Under the pieces are notes generated by a model. It was given only the letters and a program-made list of their open reading frames with translations. It was not told the origin of the DNA and made no database searches. This document shows positions 24,335-32,839 of a DNA stretch of 64,000 nucleotides, in pieces. Origin of the DNA: PCRC01 sp017848435. Lineage in GTDB: Bacteria > Pseudomonadota > Gammaproteobacteria > Burkholderiales > Burkholderiaceae_C. The stretch is from contig OZ260072.1 in the NCBI GenBank assembly GCA_965284315.1, positions 2,976,001 to 3,040,000 of the forward strand. Reading direction: 5' to 3'. The translations under genes were made by a program, and so were the position numbers. The stretch's first letter is position 1, and every line of letters begins with the position of its first letter.

Positions 24335-25415
24335 CACGGGGTTTCCTTTCGGCAAATATCAGACCCAGGGTGGCGCGCACGTCGCGCACCTCGGCACCCT
24401 GGAGGGCGTTTTTCTCCTGCAGCAAGCGGTGCAGGCGCGGCAGGTGGTAGTGCGGCACCGCCGGGTACAAATGGTGTTCTAGGTGGTAGTTCACGTGGTG
24501 CGGGAACAGCACCGCGCGGGCCAGCCAGTTGCCCCAGGTGCCGCTGGTGTTGTTGCTGCGGGCGGCGGTCAGCGGCGAGGTCAGGTCGGTGGTGGCGCCG
24601 TGTTCACAGATGGCGCGCAGCCGCAAGATCGGCTGGATCACGGTGAGCATGGGCAGCAACCACAGCACAAAGTACATCAGCAAACCCGTCCAGCCACCCA
24701 AGGCCAAGGCCACCAGCGGCGCTGCCACGTGGAAGCCAACCACCATCCAGCGGTCTTGCCGGGCGGCCGCACGCAGTTCGGGGGAGGTGTCGTTCAACGG
24801 GCGGATTTCACCCGGCACCTCGTCGTTGATGGCGGGCGAGCCAAAGAAGTAGGCGTAGGTTTTCCAGGCGTTGATGCCGCAGAGGTCTTCGGCCAGCTTC
24901 TTCCACAAATAGGCCTTGCCACGCGGGTAACCACCGTGGATGGCGGTGTCTGGGTCTTGTTTGCCGAACAGGTTGTTGTGGTGCAGCCGGTGGGTGACGC
25001 GGTAGGTGCACATCGACACACCGCTGCTCATGCCGATCAGCCGGCCCACCGCGTCGTTCACCGTGCGGTTGGGAAAGAGCCGGTAGTGCGCCGCCTCGTG
25101 CGCCAGGATGAACAGGCCGTGCTGGGCGATGCCAATCACCAGCACGCAAAGCACCAGCCACGGGCTGGGCCAGGTGAGCACGGCCAGCGTGATGGCGGCT
25201 GAGATCACGCCCACGGTCTGGCCGATGGCCAGCAGCGAACGGACGCTGGAGAGCTGCGTCAGCGGCGCCAGCTCCTGCGTGCTCAGCAGGCGGCGGGCTT
25301 CGGCGTTGCGCGAACCGATGGCCGACAGCGGCCGCAGGTCGTTGCGGAACTCTTCGCCCTGGCGGGCGGCGTCGGGTGAGTCCTGGCCCAGCGTTGGGGT
25401 CGTGCGGGTGGTCAT
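24330..25415 (-). CDS. Membrane fatty acid desaturase family protein
   Basis: The product has 361 aa from ATG 25415 with an AAGGAGA ribosome site. The three His boxes of membrane di-iron desaturases are present: HEAAHYR, HRLHHNN and HHVNYHLEHHLYP. Two hydrophobic hairpins flank them (about 69-104 and 229-262). Such enzymes introduce a double bond or hydroxyl group into acyl chains using O2 and an electron donor. It heads a leftward string with GST-like, SDR, flavin reductase and GAF genes. The open frame extends 140 codons upstream without a plausible start and runs over a repeat, so that part is not coding. Confidence 0.92.
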   Translation of the reverse strand: MTTRTTPTLGQDSPDAARQGEEFRNDLRPLSAIGSRNAEARRLLSTQELAPLTQLSSVRSLLAIGQTVGVISAAITLAVLTWPSPWLVLCVLVIGIAQHGLFILAHEAAHYRLFPNRTVNDAVGRLIGMSSGVSMCTYRVTHRLHHNNLFGKQDPDTAIHGGYPRGKAYLWKKLAEDLCGINAWKTYAYFFGSPAINDEVPGEIRPLNDTSPELRAAARQDRWMVVGFHVAAPLVALALGGWTGLLMYFVLWLLPMLTVIQPILRLRAICEHGATTDLTSPLTAARSNNTSGTWGNWLARAVLFPHHVNYHLEHHLYPAVPHYHLPRLHRLLQEKNALQGAEVRDVRATLGLIFAERKPRV

Positions 25416-25554
25416 CGTGTCTCCTTGCAAGTGCAGGCGTTGCCGTGTGTGCGCCAACGCCGTCCTGGTCTGGCTTTGGATTGTGAACACATCCGCTGCC
25501 GGTGTCGTACCCGTGCGCGACAGGGGCCGGGGGTTGCACCCACCGTCGGTTGAA

Positions 25555-25621
25555 ACGCTCCTGTTTTCATAGCTGAATCGCAAGATTCCATTAAGGCCCA
25601 GGGGCGATTTCGCTTGAAAAC
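25555..25621 (+). repeat. 67-bp dispersed repeat, copy C
   Basis: It contains TTTTCATAGCTGAATCGCAA, then CATTAAGGC and GCGATTTCGCTTGAAAAC. It is intergenic, between the desaturase gene and the end of the PaaI-type thioesterase gene, ending 28 bp from the latter's 3' end. Confidence 0.88.
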
Positions 25622-25648
25622 CAGCCTGAACAGGCCCTGGAGGGCCCG

Positions 25649-26077
25649 TCAGTCGGTGGAAATGGCGTTCAGCGGGTTCACGCTGCGTGGCCCGGTGGGC
25701 AGGCGCTTCACGTACTTGAAGGTGCCGGTGGCATGGGCGCAGGGCTGCAGGTCGGCGTCCAGGATGGTGGCTTCCACAAAGGCCATGGTCGCGGTGCGGT
25801 GCTTCAACACACCGTGTGCCAGCAAGGCGCCACACGCTGGCCGCATGAAGCTGGTTTTCATCTCGATGGTGACGATGCCCGACTCCGGCACCACGCTGCG
25901 CGCGGCCACCGCCATGGCCACGTCCAGCAGCGTCATGCAGGCGCCGCCGTGGGTGACGCCAAACGAGTTCATGTGTTCGGGTTGCGGCGTGAAGGCGATG
26001 GTGGAATGCCCGCCCTCGAACCGCTCCAGTGTGAAGCCGAGGTGGTGGACGAAAGGGATGTCGACGCCGAAGTTCAT
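25649..26077 (-). CDS. PaaI family (hotdog) thioesterase
   Basis: The product has 142 aa from ATG 26077. The hotdog signature MNSFGVTHGGACMTLLDVAMAVAA places the conserved HGG near residues 41-43. It should hydrolyse an acyl-CoA thioester. It is the last gene of the beta-oxidation cluster and is separated from the SDR gene by a GC-rich structured element (26117-26185), so it may be expressed separately. The acyl-chain preference is unknown. Confidence 0.85.
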   Translation of the reverse strand: MNFGVDIPFVHHLGFTLERFEGGHSTIAFTPQPEHMNSFGVTHGGACMTLLDVAMAVAARSVVPESGIVTIEMKTSFMRPACGALLAHGVLKHRTATMAFVEATILDADLQPCAHATGTFKYVKRLPTGPRSVNPLNAISTD

Positions 26078-26116
26078 ATCTTTGCGTGCTCTAAGGTGCG
26101 GATGTTTCGCCGCCGG

Positions 26117-26185
26117 GCTGCCCCAAGGCGAAATGCGGCCCCCTCGGGGGGCAGCGAACCACACGCAGTGGGGAGCGTGGGGGCC
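26117..26185. repeat. GC-rich structured intergenic element
   Basis: GCTGCCCC (26117-26124) pairs with GGGGCAGC (26148-26155). Inside this, GCCCCC/GGGGGC form a tight hairpin (26138-26152), and a downstream GGGGGCC (26179-26185) can compete for GGCCCCC (26137-26143). I recognise this type of element as common between genes in Comamonadaceae genomes. A role in transcript termination or stability is possible. Confidence 0.6.
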
Positions 26186-26188
26186 ACA

Positions 26189-26980
26189 TCAGCCGCCGGT
26201 GATGACGCTGACGCCGCCGTCCACGGCCAGCCATTGGCCGGTGATGTGCTTGCCGGCGTCTGACGCGTACAGCAACGCCAGCCCCTTGAGGTCGTCATCC
26301 CCACCCAGCCGCCGCAACGGCGCCCCGGCCGCCAGCTTCTCTTCGCCCAGCCGCTCCAGCGTGCCGGCGGTCATCTTGCTCGGGAAAAAGCCGGGGCAGA
26401 TGGCGTTGACGTTGATGTTGTACGGCCCCCATTCGCAGGCCAGCGCGCGGGTGAAGTTGATCACCGCGCCTTTGGAGGTGTTGTAGGCAATGGTCTTCAT
26501 CTCGCTGGGGTTGCCGCCCAGCCCGGCGATGGACGCCACGTTCAGGATGCGGCCGCTCTTGCGCGGAATCATGCTCAGCTTGGCGATCTGCTGGCTCAGG
26601 ATGAAGTAGCCGCGCACGTTGAGGTTCATCACCTTGTCCCAAGCGTCCACCGGGTGGTCTTCGGCGGGCGCGCCCCAGGCGGCACCGGCGTTGTTGACCA
26701 AGATGTCCACATGGCCCATGCGCTGCAGGGTCTCGTCCGCCAGGCGGCGGATGTCGTCTTCCCGGGCGCAGTCGGCGGCAATCCAGCGGGTGTCGATGCC
26801 GGCGGCCTGCAACTCGGCCGTGGCCTCTTCCAGGTCGGACGCCTTGCGTGAGCTGAGCATGATGCGGGCACCGGCCTCGCCCAGCGCCTGCGCGATTTGC
26901 AGGCCCAGGCCACGCGAGCCGCCGGTCACAAGGGCGGTTTTGCCAGACAGGTCGAACAGTTGCTGGATGCTTCGGGTCAT
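26189..26980 (-). CDS. Short-chain dehydrogenase/reductase in beta-oxidation cluster
   Basis: The protein has 263 aa from ATG 26980, which overlaps the stop of the small membrane-protein gene as ATGA. Its Rossmann motif is TGGSRGLGLQIA. NNAG, the catalytic Ser of NVASIAGL, the YNTSK Tyr/Lys pair and the C-terminal LAVDGGVSV are classical for SDRs related to 3-oxoacyl-ACP/CoA reductases and gluconate dehydrogenases. Within an acyl-CoA operon it probably acts on a hydroxyacyl or similar lipid intermediate, but the substrate is inferred from context only. Confidence 0.9.
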   Translation of the reverse strand: MTRSIQQLFDLSGKTALVTGGSRGLGLQIAQALGEAGARIMLSSRKASDLEEATAELQAAGIDTRWIAADCAREDDIRRLADETLQRMGHVDILVNNAGAAWGAPAEDHPVDAWDKVMNLNVRGYFILSQQIAKLSMIPRKSGRILNVASIAGLGGNPSEMKTIAYNTSKGAVINFTRALACEWGPYNINVNAICPGFFPSKMTAGTLERLGEEKLAAGAPLRRLGGDDDLKGLALLYASDAGKHITGQWLAVDGGVSVITGG

Positions 26981-27198
26981 GAAAGTTCCTTGGGTGGGGG
27001 GTCGGCCCGCAGGCGCGAGCGCAGGTAAATCAACAGCACGCCGACGGCTGCGGCGGCGGCACCGCCGGCGACAAGCCAGTGGCCCAGGGGTTCGTCTGTG
27101 CGCAGGGTGGAAAGGCCAACGAACACGGTCAGCAGGCCCGCATAAATCAGCACCCAGACCAGCTTCTGGATGCGCAGCAGTTGTTGCGGCGTGGCCAT
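26977..27198 (-). CDS. Small two-helix membrane protein
   Basis: This 73-residue protein has two hydrophobic segments (about 11-30, VWVLIYAGLLTVFVGL, and 40-60, HWLVAGGAAAAAVGVLLIYL) and a charged C-terminus (RSRLRADPPPKELS). I do not recognise the family. Its ATG overlaps the acyl-CoA dehydrogenase stop (TGATG) and its stop overlaps the SDR start (ATGA), so it is firmly embedded in the operon and very likely translated. Its role is unknown; anchoring or quality control of the membrane-associated enzymes would be speculation. Confidence 0.75.
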   Translation of the reverse strand: MATPQQLLRIQKLVWVLIYAGLLTVFVGLSTLRTDEPLGHWLVAGGAAAAAVGVLLIYLRSRLRADPPPKELS

Positions 27199-29024
27199 CA
27201 GAAGGCCGCCTCGTCCATGTTGGCACAGGTCATGTCGCGCTGCGCCACCACGCCGAGCCAGGCGCCGATTTTGGGCAACTCATAATGGTAAAAATAGCGC
27301 ATGGCCAACGTCTTTCCTTGTTGCATTGCTCTGTTTTCAGTAGCGTCCAGGGTGTGGGCGGAGAGTGCGACATCCAGCCAGACCCAGGCCAGCACGGTGT
27401 GGCCAAAGGCCTGCAGGTAGGGTACCGCATTGGGCAGTGCTTCGGCCGGGTTGGCAGTCGCCCAGGCGGCTTTGGTCGCCGCGCCCACCTGCTGCAGCGC
27501 CTGCGCCAGCGCGTTGGCATGCGCGGCCAGTTCAGGCTGCTGGATGGCGCGCTCCACCGTGGCGTTGATGCGGCCGGCCAGCAACTGCAGCCCACGCCCG
27601 CCCTCCATCAGCACCTTGCGGCCCAGCAGGTCCATCGCCTGGATGCCGTGGGTGCCCTCGTGGATCATGTTCAGGCGGTTGTCGCGCCAGTACTGTTCGA
27701 CCGGGAAATCGCGGGTGTAGCCGTAGCCGCCGTGCACCTGGATGGCCAGCGAGTTGGCTTCCAGGCACCATTCGCTGGGCCAGCTCTTGGCAATGGGGGT
27801 GAGCACCTCCAGCAGCAGCCGGGCTTCGTCGGCGGCAGCGGGTTCGGCCGTGTGCTGTTCGTCCACCAGCCGGGCGCAGTACAGCGCCAGCGCCAATGCA
27901 CCTTCGCAATACGACTTCTGCGCCAGCAGCATGCGTTTGACGTCGGCGTGTTCGATGATGCGGATCTGTGGCGCAGCGGCATCTTTTCCAGCGGGGCCAA
28001 TCGCCCTGCCCTGTGGGCGGTTCTTGGCGTAGTCCAGGCTGGCCTGGTAGCCGGCCATGCCCAGCATGGTGGCCGCCATGCCGACGCCGATGCGGGCCTC
28101 GTTCATCATGTGGAACATGCAGCGCAGGCCTTCGCCGGGCTTACCGACCAGGTAGCCCACGGCGCCTGCTTTTCCATCCACAGGAAACTTGCCTTCGCCA
28201 AAGTTCAGCAGGGTGTTGGTGGTACCGCGCCAGCCCAGCTTGTGGTTCAGGCCGGCCAGCGCCACGTCGTTGCGCACGCCGGTGAGCTGGCCTTCGGTAT
28301 CCACCAGCTTCTTCGGCACGATGAACAGCGAGATGCCTTTGACGCCCGGTGGCAGCTTGCCATCCGCGCCGGGAATCTTGGCCAACACCAGGTGAACGAT
28401 GTTTTCGGTCAACTCGTGTTCGCCGGCCGAAATCCACATCTTGTGGCCCTTGAGGCGAAAGCGCGGGCCGAGGGGGTCATTCTCAAAGTCTGTGCCATCC
28501 GGCACGGCACGCGTGGCCACATCGCTGAGGCTGGAACCCGCCTGCGGCTCGCTCAGGCACATCGTGCCCGACCAGCGGCCGGAAAACTCGTTCAACGCAA
28601 ACACCTGCTTTTGAAGATTGGTGCCGTGCGCCATCAGCAAATTGGCGTTGCCGGTGGTCAGCATGCCCGAGCCAATGCTGACCGAAGCCATTGCAAAAAA
28701 CGCATTGGCGGCGGCTTCCACCGTGTAGGGCAGTTGCATGCCACCGATGTCGTAGTCTTGTGCGGCGCTGAGCATGCCGCTGGCGGCGTAGGCTTTCTGC
28801 GCGTCGTGCGTGGCCTGCGGCAGCGTGACCTTGTCGCCGTCGAAATGCGGCTCCTGGGTGTCCACCGTGCGGTTGAACGGTGCGTATTTTTCGCGGGCAA
28901 TGCGCTCGCAGGTGTCGAGCACCGCATCAAAGGTTTCGCGGCTGTGGTCGGCGAAGCGTTCGCGCTGGTTCAGCGACTCCACACGAAGCCAGTGGTAAAG
29001 CAAAAAATCAAGGGTGGCGCGCAT
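27198..29024 (-). CDS. Acyl-CoA dehydrogenase, ~600-aa type with C-terminal extension
   Basis: The product has 608 aa. It shows the acyl-CoA dehydrogenase signatures: MCLSEPQAGSSLSDVATRA (FAD/substrate contacts), HKMWISAGEHE, the C-terminal helical domain with the catalytic-loop-type sequence QVHGGYGYTRDFPVEQYWRD, and an added C-terminal domain (about 480-608). It oxidises acyl-CoA to 2-enoyl-CoA, passing electrons to ETF. It is 28 bp downstream of a thioesterase gene. The short stretch at 27325-27345 is AT-rich and resembles the first third of the 67-bp repeat, so this part of the C-terminal domain may have been altered. Confidence 0.92.
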   Translation of the reverse strand: MRATLDFLLYHWLRVESLNQRERFADHSRETFDAVLDTCERIAREKYAPFNRTVDTQEPHFDGDKVTLPQATHDAQKAYAASGMLSAAQDYDIGGMQLPYTVEAAANAFFAMASVSIGSGMLTTGNANLLMAHGTNLQKQVFALNEFSGRWSGTMCLSEPQAGSSLSDVATRAVPDGTDFENDPLGPRFRLKGHKMWISAGEHELTENIVHLVLAKIPGADGKLPPGVKGISLFIVPKKLVDTEGQLTGVRNDVALAGLNHKLGWRGTTNTLLNFGEGKFPVDGKAGAVGYLVGKPGEGLRCMFHMMNEARIGVGMAATMLGMAGYQASLDYAKNRPQGRAIGPAGKDAAAPQIRIIEHADVKRMLLAQKSYCEGALALALYCARLVDEQHTAEPAAADEARLLLEVLTPIAKSWPSEWCLEANSLAIQVHGGYGYTRDFPVEQYWRDNRLNMIHEGTHGIQAMDLLGRKVLMEGGRGLQLLAGRINATVERAIQQPELAAHANALAQALQQVGAATKAAWATANPAEALPNAVPYLQAFGHTVLAWVWLDVALSAHTLDATENRAMQQGKTLAMRYFYHYELPKIGAWLGVVAQRDMTCANMDEAAF

Positions 29025-29052
29025 CGTGGCAGGTCTTTCGGCGCGAACGCGC

Positions 29053-29499
29053 TCAGGCGGGGGTTTCGGTATCGGCGGTGCTGGCCAGGCGACTGATGGT
29101 GCCCTGCGCCACGGCGCACAGCCGCTCTTCGCCGTCTTTCACCACCAGCACGTCGCAGCGGCAGACGGCCTGTGATTTGCCAACGTGCACCGCATGGGCA
29201 CGGGCCACCAGCCGCTCGCCGATGGCCGGCCGCACGTAGTTGATCTTGAACTCGGAGGTGACGACCGGCGTTTCCAGCGCGGCGCCACCGGCGTAGGTGA
29301 GTGCGTTGTCGGCCAGGTAACTGAGCACGCCGCCGTGCACAAAGCCGTTTTGCTGCAGCAGCTGCGGCGTGACCGCCACCTGCAGCTCGGCCTCGCCGGG
29401 TGACAGCGATGCCAGTTCGGCGCCCAGCAACACGCTGAAGGGCTGGGAGGCCATGACCTCCCGGCCGATCTTGAGCCACAAGGCGGCGGCGCTGCCCAT
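29053..29499 (-). CDS. PaaI family (hotdog) thioesterase
   Basis: The product has 148 aa from ATG 29499, 10 bp after the thiolase stop. The hotdog motif QNGFVHGGVLSYLADNALTYA contains the HGG pair typical of PaaI-like acyl-CoA thioesterases, and INYVRPAIGERLVARAHAVHVG follows. In the beta-oxidation cluster it may release free CoA from stalled or dead-end acyl-CoA. A longer frame to 29553 would overlap the thiolase gene and is not preferred. Confidence 0.85.
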   Translation of the reverse strand: MGSAAALWLKIGREVMASQPFSVLLGAELASLSPGEAELQVAVTPQLLQQNGFVHGGVLSYLADNALTYAGGAALETPVVTSEFKINYVRPAIGERLVARAHAVHVGKSQAVCRCDVLVVKDGEERLCAVAQGTISRLASTADTETPA

Positions 29500-29509
29500 G
29501 GCGTGTGCC

Positions 29510-30685
29510 TTACAGCACTTCGAAGATGCCGGCCGCCCCCATGCCGCCGCCAATGCACATGGTCACCGCCACGCGCTTGGCGCCACGGCGCTTGCCTTCG
29601 ATGAGGGCGTGGCCGGTCAGGCGCTGGCCGCTCACGCCGTAGGGGTGGCCCACCGCGATGGCACCGCCGTTCACATTCAGGCGGTCCGCCGGAATGCCCA
29701 GCTTGTCGCGGCAGTACAGCACCTGCACCGCAAAAGCCTCGTTCAGCTCCCACAGGTCAATGTCGTTCACCGTGAGGCCCAGGCGCTTGAGCACCTTAGG
29801 CACGGCAAAGACCGGGCCTATGCCCATTTCGTCGGGCTCGCAGCCGGCCACCGCAAAGCCGAGGAAACGGCCCAGCGGCTTGAGGCTCTTTTGCTGGGCG
29901 TATTTCTCATCAACAAGAACGCAGGCGCCTGCCCCGTCGGAAAACTGGCTGGCGTTGCCGGCAGACACGACCCCACCGGGCACGGCCGGCTTGATGCCGC
30001 TGATGCCTTCTTTGGTGGTGCCTTCGCGGATGCCTTCGTCCTTGCTCACGGTAACTTGCTTGGTGCGCAGGCCCATGACCGGGTCGGCCACGCCGGCGGT
30101 GACGGTGATGGGGGCGATTTCGGCTTCAAACAGACCGGCCGCGAGTGCCGCGCTGGCGCGCTGCTGGCTCTGCGCGCCGTACTCGTCCATCGCGTCGCGG
30201 CCAATGCCGTAGCGCTTGGCCACCTGCTCGGCGGTCTGCAGCATGTTCCAGTAGATCTCGGGCTTTTTCTTGGCCAGGTCGAGGTCGCGCAGCATGTGGG
30301 TGTTCATCTCCTGCTGCACGCAGGAGATGCTTTCCACGCCACCCGCCACATAGACCTCGCCCTCGCCGGCGATGATGCGCTGGGCGGCCAAGGCGATGGT
30401 CTGCAGGCCCGACGAGCAGAAACGGTTGACGGTGAGGCCCGACACATTGACCGGGCAGCCGGCCATCAGCGCGATCTGGCGGGCGATGTTGGCGCCGGTC
30501 GCGCCCTCGGGGTTGGCGCAACCCATGATGACGTCTTCCACTGCGGCGGCGTCGATGCCGGCGCGCTGGATGGCGTGTTGCACCGCATGGCCGCCGAGGG
30601 TGGCGCCATGGGTCATGTTGAAAGCACCCTTCCAGCTCTTGGCGAGCGGCGTGCGGGCGGTGGAGACGATGACGGCGTTGGTCAT
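29510..30685 (-). CDS. Acetyl-CoA C-acyltransferase (thiolase)
   Basis: The product has 391 aa from ATG 30685, preceded by AAAGGACC. The thiolase catalytic set is complete: nucleophilic Cys C90 in LTVNRFCSSGLQTIA, NEAFAVQ, the His of GGAIAVGHPYGVSG and the second Cys of TMCIGGGMGAAG. It carries out the last beta-oxidation step, cleaving 3-ketoacyl-CoA to acetyl-CoA. It lies 10 bp downstream of the FadB-type gene and so forms the classic FadB/FadA pair. fadA would be a fair name, but paralogues are common. Confidence 0.93.
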   Translation of the reverse strand: MTNAVIVSTARTPLAKSWKGAFNMTHGATLGGHAVQHAIQRAGIDAAAVEDVIMGCANPEGATGANIARQIALMAGCPVNVSGLTVNRFCSSGLQTIALAAQRIIAGEGEVYVAGGVESISCVQQEMNTHMLRDLDLAKKKPEIYWNMLQTAEQVAKRYGIGRDAMDEYGAQSQQRASAALAAGLFEAEIAPITVTAGVADPVMGLRTKQVTVSKDEGIREGTTKEGISGIKPAVPGGVVSAGNASQFSDGAGACVLVDEKYAQQKSLKPLGRFLGFAVAGCEPDEMGIGPVFAVPKVLKRLGLTVNDIDLWELNEAFAVQVLYCRDKLGIPADRLNVNGGAIAVGHPYGVSGQRLTGHALIEGKRRGAKRVAVTMCIGGGMGAAGIFEVL

Positions 30686-30695
30686 GGCAGGTCCT

Positions 30696-32789
30696 TTAAT
30701 TGAATGTTTTGCCTTCGGCGGCCAGCTTGGCCAGCAGCGGCGCGGGCTGCCAGAACTTGGCGTCGTCCAGCGGGTTCTGCGCAAAGCGCTTCATGGCCTG
30801 CACCACGTTGAACAGACCGACCTGGTCGGCGTACAGCATGGGGCCGCCGCGCCACAGCGGGAAGCCATAGCCGGTGAGGTAGACCATGTCGATGTCGCTG
30901 GCTTTGGAGGCAATGCCTTCTTCCAGGATGTGCGCGGCCTCGTTGACCAGCGAATACACCAGCCGGCCGACGATTTCGTCGTCAGAAATCTTGCGTGGCG
31001 TGCCGCCCAGGGTTTTGCGGTGCTCGTCCAGCATCTTCAGCACCACGTCCGACGGGATCGCGTCGCGTTTGCCGGGGATGTAGTCGTACCAGCCGGCGCC
31101 GGTCTTCTGGCCGTAGCGGCCCAGCTCACACAGCTTGTCGGCCGTGGCGCTGTACTTCATGTCGGGCTTTTCCTGGTAGCGGCGCTTGCGGATGGCCCAG
31201 CCAATGTCGTTGCCGGCCAGGTCGCCCATGCGGAACGGGCCCATGGCAAAGCCGAACTTCTCCACCGCCTTGTCGACCTGCTGCGGCGTGCAGCCTTCGT
31301 CCAGCAGGAAACCGGCCTGGCGGCTGTACTGCTCGATCATGCGGTTGCCGATGAAACCGTCGCAGACGCCGGAGACCACCGCCGTCTTCTTGATCTTCTT
31401 GGCCACGCCCATGATGGTGGCGAGCACGTCCTTGGCCGTGGCTTTTCCGCGCACCACCTCCAGCAGTTTCATGACATTGGCGGGACTGAAAAAGTGAGTC
31501 CCGACAACATCTTGTGGGCGTTTTGTGAAGTTAGAAATAACATCAACATCGAGCGTGGAGGTGTTGCTGGCCAGGATCGCGCCAGGCTTGCAGACCCGGT
31601 CAAGTTCCTTGAACACCTTCTCCTTCACGCCCATCTCTTCAAACACCGCTTCGATCACCAGATCGGCGTCTTTCAGGTCGTCGTAGCTCAGCGTGGTGGT
31701 CAGCAAGGCCATGCGCTGGTCGTATTTGTCCTGCTTCAGCTTGCCCTTTTTCACCTGGGCTTCGTAGTTTTTCTTGATGGTGGCGACGCCGCGGTCCAGC
31801 GCCTCCTGCTTCATTTCCAGCATCTTCACCGGGATGCCGGCATTCAGGAAGTTCATGGAAATGCCGCCGCCCATGGTGCCGGCGCCGATCACACCGACTG
31901 CTTTGATCTCGCGTTTGGGCGTGTCTTCGGGCACGTCGGGGATCTTGCTGGCGGCGCGTTCGCCAAAAAAGGCGTGGCGCAGCGCGCGCGATTCGGGGCC
32001 CATCATCAGCGCAATGAAGCGCTCACGCTCGAAGACCAGGCCGTCTTCAAACTTGTTCTTGGTGGCCGCTTCCACGCAGTCCAGGCACTGCACCGGCGCG
32101 GGGAAGTTCTTGGCCATGCCCTTGACCATGTTGCGGGCAAACTGGAAGTAGGCGTCACCGTTCGGGTGCTTGCAGGGCAAATCGCGCACCAGCGGCAGCG
32201 GGCGGGCTGCGGCAACGCTGTTGGCGTATGCCAGCACACCGGCCATGAAGTCGCCCTCAATGATCTTGGCAAACAACAACTGGCCGGGCAGCGCGGCCAG
32301 CAGCTCGCTTTTCACCGGTTCGCCGGTGACGATCATGTTCAGCGCGGTTTCCACGCCCAGCACGCGCGGCAGGCGCTGCGTGCCGCCGCCGCCAGGCAGC
32401 AGGCCCAGCTTCACTTCGGGCAAGGCCACCTGGGTGCCAGGCGCGGCCACGCGGTAGTGGCAGCCCAGCGCCAGTTCCAGGCCGCCGCCCATCACCACCG
32501 TGTGGATGGCGGCGACAACCGGCTTGGGTGAGGCTTCGAGCATGCGCACCAGGCTGTGCAGCGAGGGCTCGGCCAGCATCTTGGGCGAGTTGAACTCGCG
32601 GATGTCGGCGCCGCCGGAAAACGCCTTGCCGGCGCCGGTGATGACGATGGCCGTCACAGCCGCGTCGCCCCAGGCGGCTTCCAGGCCCTGGGCCACGGCC
32701 TGGCGGGTGGCAAAACCCAGGCCGTTGACGGGCGGGTTGTTGAGCGTGATCACGGCCACGTTGCCGTGGACTTGGTATTCAGCCGTCAT
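30696..32789 (-). CDS. Multifunctional enoyl-CoA hydratase / 3-hydroxyacyl-CoA dehydrogenase
   Basis: The product has 697 aa from ATG 32789 after GAGGAG. The N-terminal crotonase domain (1 to about 190) has ITGAGKAFSGGADIREF and HTVVMGGGLELALGCHYRVA. The central NAD-binding domain has GVIGAGTMGGGISMNFLNAG, and the dehydrogenase helical domain has VGTHFFSPANVMKLLEVVRG with the catalytic His. The protein does the hydration and oxidation steps of beta-oxidation. The gene is downstream of a 38-bp palindrome and 10 bp upstream of the thiolase. A ~60-bp AT-rich patch at about 31490-31560 encodes a normally conserved stretch. Confidence 0.93.
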   Translation of the reverse strand: MTAEYQVHGNVAVITLNNPPVNGLGFATRQAVAQGLEAAWGDAAVTAIVITGAGKAFSGGADIREFNSPKMLAEPSLHSLVRMLEASPKPVVAAIHTVVMGGGLELALGCHYRVAAPGTQVALPEVKLGLLPGGGGTQRLPRVLGVETALNMIVTGEPVKSELLAALPGQLLFAKIIEGDFMAGVLAYANSVAAARPLPLVRDLPCKHPNGDAYFQFARNMVKGMAKNFPAPVQCLDCVEAATKNKFEDGLVFERERFIALMMGPESRALRHAFFGERAASKIPDVPEDTPKREIKAVGVIGAGTMGGGISMNFLNAGIPVKMLEMKQEALDRGVATIKKNYEAQVKKGKLKQDKYDQRMALLTTTLSYDDLKDADLVIEAVFEEMGVKEKVFKELDRVCKPGAILASNTSTLDVDVISNFTKRPQDVVGTHFFSPANVMKLLEVVRGKATAKDVLATIMGVAKKIKKTAVVSGVCDGFIGNRMIEQYSRQAGFLLDEGCTPQQVDKAVEKFGFAMGPFRMGDLAGNDIGWAIRKRRYQEKPDMKYSATADKLCELGRYGQKTGAGWYDYIPGKRDAIPSDVVLKMLDEHRKTLGGTPRKISDDEIVGRLVYSLVNEAAHILEEGIASKASDIDMVYLTGYGFPLWRGGPMLYADQVGLFNVVQAMKRFAQNPLDDAKFWQPAPLLAKLAAEGKTFN

Positions 32790-32839
32790 GCAGGAACTCC
32801 TCTTGGGGGTGGGCACAGAAATCGGGGGGGGACAAAAAC

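Noticed and set aside
26619..29096. 825-codon plus-strand frame opposite the SDR and acyl-CoA dehydrogenase genes
   Set aside because: It is an antisense shadow; both opposite genes have complete family motifs.
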